Part shown: piece after piece, positions 55,370 to 62,437 of the stretch
Numbering within the stretch: the first letter of the stretch is position 1
Layout: each line of letters opens with the position of its first letter
Assembly (NCBI GenBank): GCA_964631835.1
Contig: CAZWAD010000003.1
Location: 1-64,000 of the forward strand
Direction of reading: 5' to 3'
Length of the DNA stretch: 64,000 nt
Source: Bog-950 sp964631835
GTDB lineage: Bacteria; Bacteroidota; Bacteroidia; Chitinophagales; LD1
Made by a program: the position numbers and the translations under genes
The notes under the pieces: model-generated
What the model was told of the DNA's origin: nothing
The model's database searches: none
The model's input: only the letters and a program-made list of their open reading frames with translations

Positions 55370-55671
55370 CATTCAGACAATCGTCTGTGCCCTTTGGGTT
55401 TTCCGGAGAACATTCAGACAATCGTCTGTGCCCTTTGAGGTTTCCGGAGAGGATTCAGACAATCGTCTGTGCCCTCTCAGGTTTCCGTAGAGCGTTCAGA
55501 CAATCGTCTGTGCCCTCTAAGGTTTCCGGAGAGGATTCAGACAATCGTCTGTGCCCTTTGAGGTTTCCGGAGAGCGTTCAGACAATCGTCTGTGCCCTTT
55601 GGGTTTTCCGGAGAGCGTTCAGACAATCGTCTGTGCCCTTTGGGGTTTCCGGAGAGGATTCAGACAATTAT
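55370..55671. repeat. 41-bp tandem array with CAGAC-AATC-GTCTG hairpins
   Basis: Seven units of exactly 41 bp start at 55370, 55411, 55452, 55493, 55534, 55575 and 55616, with a partial eighth at 55657. Each has the invariant TTCAGACAATCGTCTGTGCC core holding a 5-bp inverted repeat with a 4-nt loop, then a slightly variable CTTTGGGGTTTCCGGAGAG part. 41 is not a multiple of 3, so the long open frame over it is a by-product. It stops 39 bp before the 331-aa gene. The rest of 55242-55709 holds the palindrome and nothing else I can name. Confidence 0.9.
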
Positions 55672-55709
55672 TTAAGCCGTATTTTTTCATTTAATAAAAA
55701 ATAAACATC

Positions 55710-56705
55710 ATGGCAGAACAAACATTTCGCCTGTTACAGAATTCGTTCGAAAGCCAAACACGCCAAAGCCACAAAAAGGCAGTGAGCCTATCTACCGACA
55801 CTACCGACAAGCTGCGGGTAACAGTGCCCGCACCGCTGCAAGCCATTTATAATGCCTACCTGCCGTTTCACGATGCTTACATTGCCCTCAATCTTTCGGT
55901 TGAGCTTGCCGAAGGCACTTACAAGGGTAAAACCCTCAGCTTCGAAAACATATTAGATACCATAAGCGAAAAGCTGCGGTTGTGGGAGCCGCCCATCCGC
56001 GTTATTTTTCCGGAAGATTCGCCTACCGAAGTAGAAATATTTCCGAATAAACGCGAGCCGTTTTACGATGGCACATACGAGCAGCGGCTGCTGGCGGTTA
56101 AAGCCCTGCGCGATAAGCTGCTGGAATATACCGGTGCCAATCCATCGCTGGTGCCGGTGCAGGCCGATGTAGCGGCATTTTACACGCTGGCAAACACCGC
56201 GCGCCAAACCCAGCAGGGCAACGAAGGCAGCCTGAGCGCCTTGCGCACCCAGCGCGAGGCACAGCGCAAAACCACTATGGGCGCTTTCTGGGGCACAGTA
56301 TATGGCGGGCTGCTCGGTCTTTATTACCTTACCCCCGAGCTGATTGCTGATTATATTGACCTGCCCCTGCTTTACGACTATAAAACCGAAGAACTGATTG
56401 ATACACTCAACGTACCCGGACAAGTGGTGGCCAACCTGCCGCTTACCGATATTACTGTTACAGCAAGCACCCGCTTCCGGATTAAAAACATGACCGAGGG
56501 CGCAGCCGGTCATCTGGTGGTAGCCTATTTTGCGTCAACCAATGTTGCCGGCCCCGGTGACCCGCCCACAGGCATAGTGTTTAACCCCGGTGATAACCGG
56601 CTGGAAACAGCCGAAGACCTGGGCTGGACTCCCGCCAAACCTTTCCTTAATTTTTATGCCCCCGGCCCCGACCCGCTGATAGTGGAGGTTTGGGAGGTGC
56701 GGTAG
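55710..56705 (+). CDS. Unknown 331-aa protein downstream of 41-bp array
   Basis: No family recognised. No signal peptide or sorting domain. Residues 1-195 look alpha-helical; a small hydrophobic stretch AFWGTVYGGLLGLYYLTPEL follows (about 190-210); from about 235 it is beta-rich (LTDITVTASTRFRIKN, YFAS 273-276, AEDLGW 301-306, KPFLNFYAPG 310-319). These last blocks appear in the same order in the 374-1363 protein. Codons are G+C-rich relative to neighbours. The ATG lies 39 bp after the tandem array. The T9SS-protein genes that follow on the same strand start 134 bp later and are probably separate. Confidence 0.8.
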   Translation: MAEQTFRLLQNSFESQTRQSHKKAVSLSTDTTDKLRVTVPAPLQAIYNAYLPFHDAYIALNLSVELAEGTYKGKTLSFENILDTISEKLRLWEPPIRVIFPEDSPTEVEIFPNKREPFYDGTYEQRLLAVKALRDKLLEYTGANPSLVPVQADVAAFYTLANTARQTQQGNEGSLSALRTQREAQRKTTMGAFWGTVYGGLLGLYYLTPELIADYIDLPLLYDYKTEELIDTLNVPGQVVANLPLTDITVTASTRFRIKNMTEGAAGHLVVAYFASTNVAGPGDPPTGIVFNPGDNRLETAEDLGWTPAKPFLNFYAPGPDPLIVEVWEVR

Positions 56706-56839
56706 CGCTTTGCCCCGTTTCCTACCTGTGGAGCGTGCCGGCATAATTCAGGGCTATTGCTGTAACAAGCCGCGGCTGAATTACGTAGTACAAAAATTAC
56801 AAACAGCAGGGTGTAATCAACAAACTACAAACCGCGCAA

Positions 56840-58402
56840 ATGAAAAACAAAGTAATACTCTTTAGTTTCCTGTCGCTTATATATGCCTGCCGCTTGCAGG
56901 CGCAGGCGGGCATTTTGGATAACAGCTTTGGCACTGGCGGAAAAACAGCCTCTATAGTGGGTTCCGGCAACAGCGCAATATGGTCCACAGCCATACAAGC
57001 CGACTGGAGCATTGTCATGGGCGGCTTTGCTTACAACGGAACCGACAGCGACTTTGCACTCGTTCGCTATCTGCCCGATGGAACCCTCGATGATAACTTC
57101 GGAACCGAAGGAATTGTACTGACCGATTTCGGCAGCGGCAGCGATGTTATTTTCTCGGTTGCCATTCAGCAGGACGGTAAAATACTTGCCGGAGGAATGG
57201 CATGGAACGGAAGTGACTTCGACTTTGCCGCAGCACGATATAACACCGATGGCTCGCTTGATAACTCTTTCGGAACTAACGGAAAACTGACCACAGCCAT
57301 AGGCTCAGGAAACGACAAAGGCAAATCGCTTAAAATACAGGCTGACTGGAGCATTGTGCTGGGCGGTACGGCAAACACCGGCAGCGGCAACGACTTTGCA
57401 CTGGTGCGCTACCTTTCCGATGGAACTTTAGATAATACTTTCGGCACCAACGGAAAAGTAACCACACCCGTCATGTCAGACAACGACATGGGTTTTTCGC
57501 TCGCCATCCAAAGCGACTGGAGCATCGTACTGGGCGGCACCGCGTTTAACGGCACCGACTTTGATTTTGCACTGGCGCGTTTTACTGCAACCGGTACGTT
57601 AGATAACTCCTTCGGCAATAACGGAAAAGTAATTACTCAGCTAAGCGGCTATAAAGATTTTATCTGGTCGGTTGATGTTCAGCCCGATGGAAAAATACTG
57701 GCAGCAGGCTACGGCAGCCCCGACTCGCTTCATAAAGATATTGGACTGGTGCGCTATAACTCCGATGGCTCGCTCGATAACACCTTTGGCAATAACGGAA
57801 AAGTGCTTACCGCCCTCAGCAATGGCGATGATGATGCTTACTCCGTTATCCTTCAGCCCGATGGAAAAATTATTGCCGGTGGATTTTCGGCTGATAATAA
57901 CGATGTGGAGCATTACGCCCTGGTAAGATATAATACTGACGGAACCGTAGATAACACCTTCGGCATCTCCGGCAAGGTAATAACCACCATGAGCACCGGC
58001 AGAAATGAAATTTACTCCATGGCGCTTCAGCCCGATGGAAAAATTGTAGCAGCCGGCTTCTCAACCGACAGCACCGGTGTTTATTTCTCGGCAGCCCGTT
58101 ACCTCACCGATTTAAACCTGGGGGTAATTGATTTGTCGGCTTCAGGCAATGCCATACTTATATACCCCAACCCCGTTGCTCAGAATGCCGTGCTGGAATA
58201 TATCCTTACAAAAGAGGAAACCGTTACCATCAGGCTGGTGAACATGGAAGGTAAGGTGGTAAAAACCTTTGCCGAAAATCAGAAACAGGCTTCGGGCGCC
58301 CATAAGCAGCCTCTCTCTCTGGGCAGCGAGCTGGCTTCAGGAACCTATTACATAGTTATTTCCACCCCGGGCGGAAAGCTCAGTATCAAGTTAGTGAAAT
58401 AG
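56840..58402 (+). CDS. Delta-60 repeat protein with T9SS sorting domain
   Basis: 520 aa. Signal peptide (about 1-21), then seven delta-60 repeats of about 55-60 aa with the pattern DNSFGTxGK, IQxDxSIVxGG, FALVRYxxDGT (beta-propeller-like), then the T9SS domain ILIYPNPVAQNAVLEY...LASGTYYIVIS ending KLSIKLVK. Extracellular; ligand unknown. A terminator follows at 58445. Confidence 0.9.
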   Translation: MKNKVILFSFLSLIYACRLQAQAGILDNSFGTGGKTASIVGSGNSAIWSTAIQADWSIVMGGFAYNGTDSDFALVRYLPDGTLDDNFGTEGIVLTDFGSGSDVIFSVAIQQDGKILAGGMAWNGSDFDFAAARYNTDGSLDNSFGTNGKLTTAIGSGNDKGKSLKIQADWSIVLGGTANTGSGNDFALVRYLSDGTLDNTFGTNGKVTTPVMSDNDMGFSLAIQSDWSIVLGGTAFNGTDFDFALARFTATGTLDNSFGNNGKVITQLSGYKDFIWSVDVQPDGKILAAGYGSPDSLHKDIGLVRYNSDGSLDNTFGNNGKVLTALSNGDDDAYSVILQPDGKIIAGGFSADNNDVEHYALVRYNTDGTVDNTFGISGKVITTMSTGRNEIYSMALQPDGKIVAAGFSTDSTGVYFSAARYLTDLNLGVIDLSASGNAILIYPNPVAQNAVLEYILTKEETVTIRLVNMEGKVVKTFAENQKQASGAHKQPLSLGSELASGTYYIVISTPGGKLSIKLVK

Positions 58403-58444
58403 CATTACTGCCGTTCTGCTGGAACGCAGGAAAAAATATTAAAG

Positions 58445-58467
58445 AGCCGGTGCATACCGGCTTTTTT
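58445..58467 (+). terminator. Rho-independent terminator
   Basis: AGCCGGT-GCAT-ACCGGCT (58445-58462) followed by a T-run, 43 bp after the delta-60 gene. Confidence 0.85.
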
Positions 58468-58601
58468 ATTTATCAAGCCTTGCGTCTCTGTTTCAAAACT
58501 CTTTGCTGCCGGAGAAATAATTATAACTTGCCTTCGCAAAGGCAGAAATGAAAACCTTCATGACCTGCCGCATGACAAACTTTATTCTAAAACTAAATAT
58601 T

Positions 58602-61600
58602 ATGAAAAAGAATCTTTACACTCTTCTGGCGCTTGCAATAACCGTAAGCTGCCAACTGTCAACGGTCAGCCTGTTCTCGCAGGCTCCCCAGCAAATGAAC
58701 TACCAGGCGGTGGTTCGCGATAATACCGGCACACCGGTTGCCAACAACACACCGGTTGCGCTGCGGTTTACCATCCGCGATGTAGCGCCCAACGGAACAG
58801 TGGTTTATACCGAAACCATTAGCACTACAGCAAATCAGTTTGGTTTGGTTACTGCCCGAATAGGAAGCACCGCCAACCTTTCGGTGGTCAACTGGGGCAG
58901 CGGAAGCAAGTATCTGGAGGTAGAAGCCAACATCAACGGTGGCGGCTTCAACAGCATGGGTACATCACAGCTTATCAGCGTTCCTTATGCCCTATATGCC
59001 GCCAACAGTCCGGCAGGAGCTACCGGTCCTAAAGGCGATACCGGTCCCACCGGTCCTGCGGGTTTAAACGGAAGCCCCGGCCCCAGCGGTGACCCCGGCC
59101 CTACAGGCGCTATGGGACCCACCGGTCCCACCGGTCCGGGCGGAGGAAATACAGGCCCTACCGGCCCTACCGGTCCCACAGGCTCGCAGGGTTTACAGGG
59201 TAATGCCGGTGCCACCGGCCCACAGGGCAATGCAGGCGTTACAGGCCCCACCGGTGCTACGGGTGCTACCGGTGCAACGGGTTCGGGCGGAGGAAATACC
59301 GGCCCCACCGGCCCTACCGGTGCCACAGGCGCTACCGGAGCAGGTGGTGGAAATACCGGACCAACAGGACCAACAGGACCAACAGGACCCACCGGTGCGC
59401 AGGGTAATGCAGGCGCTACCGGAGCCACAGGCGCTCAGGGTAATACCGGAGTGGCAGGACCCACCGGTGCACAAGGCAATACCGGACCCACCGGTGCAAC
59501 AGGCGCGCAAGGCACCCCGGGCAATACCGGTGCTACCGGAACAGCAGGAGCCACGGGAGCCACAGGCGCTACGGGCGCTACCGGAGGCGGCAATGCCAGC
59601 GGCACACTTAATTACATAGCCAAGTTTACTCCCGATGGACTATCGCTCGGCAACTCGCAGCTTTATAACGATGGAAACCATGTGATTATGGGCAGCACCG
59701 CTTCGGCTTATGGCAAGTTTGCTGTAAACACTCTGGCTGTGGGCGACAGTGTTGCCAGCTTCGATGCCCAGGGAACAACCACTACCGACCGCGATACAGC
59801 CAACGCTCCGCGTTACCGCGTTCATGCCGGTAATTACGCCAATTTTTATTTCGATATGACCGGTGTACCCGGTTCTGTTTACGACTACTTCAAACTGGAC
59901 TATTTTGCCTCTACAACCAGGGCCAACATTTTGACTTACGATGGTAATTTCGGTTCGGGAGCCACAAGAGGCAATGTAGGTATAGGATACGTTCAGCCTA
60001 AGGCGAAACTTGATGTGCGGGCTTTGCACGCCTCAAGTATTACTGCGCTTTCGGGCGGCTTTACCGTTGCACCGGGAGCTATTTTCAGCGCACTGCCCAC
60101 AGCTACTGCCAACCAGTTAGCGGCAGTTTATGCCTATGCCAATAACAGCTCAACCCGCAACATTGGTGTACTGGGCGATGCCGGAGGCTCGGCCATTCTC
60201 GCAGGCCCTAACAGAAATATGGGCGTGTATGGAAACGCCTGGCGCTCATCAGCGGCTAATAATATTGGTGTTTTCGGATATGCCGACAGCAGCACAGCAA
60301 CCAATTACGGTATAGCCGGAAGCAGTATTTACGGCACTAACTCCATTGGCGTTTATGGCGAAACAGGAGATGGCGCAGCGGGCTGGTTTGCTACTTACGG
60401 ACCCGGTTACGGTTTGATTGTTTCCAGCGGCAATGTAGGTATAGGAACCACAACGCCTTTTTATACTGTTGAAATAAAAAGAACAGCAGCCAATGCCAAC
60501 CTGCTGATTCAATCGGCCACATCGGGTAATCCTGAAATATATCTTGACCGTGCCGCAGCAGGCGGACAGGGAGGTATTTGGTGGAGTACTAATTATGTAA
60601 CCGGTTACCCCTGGTTTTTGGGAACCCTCGGAGGTGTAAATGACAATATGCATTTGTATAACTCAGGTTTAGCAGCCGATGCTTATACCGTAGGAGTTGC
60701 CACTAACCGCATAGGTGTTCATGCAGCTCCTTCAACAACCGATAATGTGTATTTGTATAATGCAGCCAGCAGTGCGTATTCGGCAAGCAACCTTGATGCT
60801 TATGGCGCAGGAGTAACTAATCTTCGCGCTTACCGCGGAGGCGTTGCCACCGCTGCAAACGGAGGAACCGGATGGGATCGTTCTTCATCTAACTGTGCCA
60901 TTTTGGGCGAAAGCTTTTATGGTAATAATTACACAATCGGTGTGGCAGGTTACAATTATCTCGATTACATCAACTCCGCAGGAGTGTTCGGTGCTACCTG
61001 GCTTGCCGGTACTTACGGGGCTTTGGCTTATAAAGACGGGCTGGGGCTCACTTACGGGGTATATACCAACGCAGATTTGTATGTAGGAGGCACAGCCTAC
61101 AAACCGGGCGGAGGTAATTTTACGGCACCATCCGACAGAAGGCTGAAACAGGATATCAATCCGTTTAAAGATGGATTGAATGTTATCAATCAAATCAACC
61201 CGGTTTATTACCGGTACAACGGTTTAGGCAACTTGCCTACTGACCGGTTCTATGTGGGAATTATTGCCCAGGATTTGCAACAGGCAGCGCCTTATACCGT
61301 AGAGTCGAGAAAGATGAAACTGAACGGAGATAATTCGTCTGAAACCGAAATGCTTTCTTTCGACCCCAGCGCTATTACTTATGTAACTATCAATGCCATT
61401 AAAGAACTAGACCAGAAAATTGAAAAGCTGGCTAAGGCGTTGAATATTGACCTGAGCGGCATAGCTCCGGACAGTGAAGACCTGTCGAGCCGCCAGCAAA
61501 TGGTGGACAGGATAGTGGCAAGCATGAAACTTGCAGCAGAACACAAAGCCGAAGCGGAAAGAAATGAATTGTCAAATAAACCGGTTTCGGGAACTGCTCA

Positions 61601-61769
61601 AACAGAAACAAAAGAGGCGGAAGTAAAACCGGTGGTTCCGGGAAAGAAAGTTCAGGGTCAGCAAAAGGCGAGCAACGTTCCGCTTGGCATAATGGAACAT
61701 AAAAGCGATTTGCCCCCGGGAACGCTTTTAGATAAGCAACCTGCCGAAGCGCCAGCAGGTAAAAACTGA
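58602..61769 (+). CDS. Exported collagen-like protein with peptidase S74 chaperone domain
   Basis: 1055 aa from the ATG at 58602, where a signal peptide begins; an in-frame ATG at 58548 is unlikely. Domains: the beta domain QQMNYQAVVRDNTGTPVANN...SVPYALYA shared with the 28642 protein; a G-x-y collagen-like tract (about 140-345); beta-rich fibre segments with repeated NIGVxGxA-type motifs; an endosialidase-chaperone (S74) domain with the Ser/Lys pair in PSDRRLKQDINPF and VGIIAQDLQ; then a charged coiled-coil tail of about 120 aa. In S74 proteins the chaperone releases itself after trimer folding, and the Ser and Lys are present. No T9SS domain. A phrase repeat lies in the signal-peptide codons (58649-58667). 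Confidence 0.87.
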   Translation: MKKNLYTLLALAITVSCQLSTVSLFSQAPQQMNYQAVVRDNTGTPVANNTPVALRFTIRDVAPNGTVVYTETISTTANQFGLVTARIGSTANLSVVNWGSGSKYLEVEANINGGGFNSMGTSQLISVPYALYAANSPAGATGPKGDTGPTGPAGLNGSPGPSGDPGPTGAMGPTGPTGPGGGNTGPTGPTGPTGSQGLQGNAGATGPQGNAGVTGPTGATGATGATGSGGGNTGPTGPTGATGATGAGGGNTGPTGPTGPTGPTGAQGNAGATGATGAQGNTGVAGPTGAQGNTGPTGATGAQGTPGNTGATGTAGATGATGATGATGGGNASGTLNYIAKFTPDGLSLGNSQLYNDGNHVIMGSTASAYGKFAVNTLAVGDSVASFDAQGTTTTDRDTANAPRYRVHAGNYANFYFDMTGVPGSVYDYFKLDYFASTTRANILTYDGNFGSGATRGNVGIGYVQPKAKLDVRALHASSITALSGGFTVAPGAIFSALPTATANQLAAVYAYANNSSTRNIGVLGDAGGSAILAGPNRNMGVYGNAWRSSAANNIGVFGYADSSTATNYGIAGSSIYGTNSIGVYGETGDGAAGWFATYGPGYGLIVSSGNVGIGTTTPFYTVEIKRTAANANLLIQSATSGNPEIYLDRAAAGGQGGIWWSTNYVTGYPWFLGTLGGVNDNMHLYNSGLAADAYTVGVATNRIGVHAAPSTTDNVYLYNAASSAYSASNLDAYGAGVTNLRAYRGGVATAANGGTGWDRSSSNCAILGESFYGNNYTIGVAGYNYLDYINSAGVFGATWLAGTYGALAYKDGLGLTYGVYTNADLYVGGTAYKPGGGNFTAPSDRRLKQDINPFKDGLNVINQINPVYYRYNGLGNLPTDRFYVGIIAQDLQQAAPYTVESRKMKLNGDNSSETEMLSFDPSAITYVTINAIKELDQKIEKLAKALNIDLSGIAPDSEDLSSRQQMVDRIVASMKLAAEHKAEAERNELSNKPVSGTAQTETKEAEVKPVVPGKKVQGQQKASNVPLGIMEHKSDLPPGTLLDKQPAEAPAGKN

Positions 61770-61781
61770 TTGTTCACTTTA

Positions 61782-61823
61782 CCCTGTGTGTGTATAAATA
61801 AATTCTCACACAGGGATTTTTTT
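61782..61823 (+). terminator. Rho-independent terminator
   Basis: CCCTGTGTG (61782-61790) and CACACAGGG (61807-61815) with a 16-nt loop, followed by a run of T. Confidence 0.78.
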
Positions 61824-61824
61824 C

Positions 61825-61853
61825 TTGGAATTAAACTAAAACATTTACATTAG
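61825..61853 (+). promoter_or_regulatory. Predicted promoter of the 173-aa T9SS gene
   Basis: TTG (61825-61827), 18 nt, TACATTAG (61846-61853), one mismatch from TAnnTTTG. The start would be near 61860, 10 nt before the ATG at 61870. Confidence 0.45.
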
Positions 61854-61869
61854 CACTAAATATCAGACT

Positions 61870-62391
61870 ATGAAAAAGTATTACTTCTTATTTGGTTTCG
61901 CGGTTTTGTCCATCGGACTTAGCGCACAAATGCTTACTCCCACTGTAATTTCAAGCACCGGAGGATTTTCAAGCAATGCCAACGGCAGCCTATCTTATAC
62001 CGTGGGGGAAATGACCATGGTGCAGACATTCACCGCCAGCGGAAATATTCTTACGCAGGGTTTCCAGCAGCCTACCGATAACATAACCGGCCTGATTGAT
62101 ATGACCCGTGACGAGTTCGGCTCGTTTGTGGTTTACCCGAACCCCGCAGTGGATAATCTTTGGTATGGCATGGAGTTTCCCGAAGCAGGGCGCGTTTCTA
62201 TTACGCTTTACAACGACATCGGTCAGAGAATCACAGACGTTTACAACAGCAACTACGACAGCGGAAAGATTGTGGAAGAAACAAATGTTTCTGCTTACGC
62301 TGCCGGGTTGTATTTCCTGGCTGTAACGTTTACATCGGCTAAAGATGGCAAGGTTTATACCATAACCAAGAAATTCCAGGTAATCAATTAA
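61870..62391 (+). CDS. Small T9SS-sorted surface protein
   Basis: 173 aa. Signal peptide (about 1-20), a short domain VISSTGGFSSNANGSLSYTV with GEMTMVQTFTASGNILTQGFQQP, a repeat-protein-like sequence common in Bacteroidota, then the T9SS sorting domain (GSFVVYPNPAVDNLWYG...AAGLYFLAV) ending KKFQVIN. Mostly a sorting domain with a minimal passenger. Bounded by terminators on both sides. Confidence 0.87.
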   Translation: MKKYYFLFGFAVLSIGLSAQMLTPTVISSTGGFSSNANGSLSYTVGEMTMVQTFTASGNILTQGFQQPTDNITGLIDMTRDEFGSFVVYPNPAVDNLWYGMEFPEAGRVSITLYNDIGQRITDVYNSNYDSGKIVEETNVSAYAAGLYFLAVTFTSAKDGKVYTITKKFQVIN

Positions 62392-62412
62392 CCTCCACAA
62401 AATCCGGATTAC

Positions 62413-62436
62413 AAAGGGCAGTATTAGCTGCCCTTT
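62413..62436. terminator. Bidirectional terminator between T9SS gene and uvrB
   Basis: AAAGGGCAG-TATTAG-CTGCCCTTT (62413-62436) with T on the plus strand and A on the other side, so it can serve both convergent genes. It abuts the uvrB stop. Confidence 0.8.
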
Positions 62437-62437
62437 T

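Noticed and set aside
55387..55704. Open frame of 105 codons over the 41-bp array
   Set aside because: The repeat is open in all three forward frames and 41 is not divisible by 3, so the frame cycles through them; the peptide has no other support.
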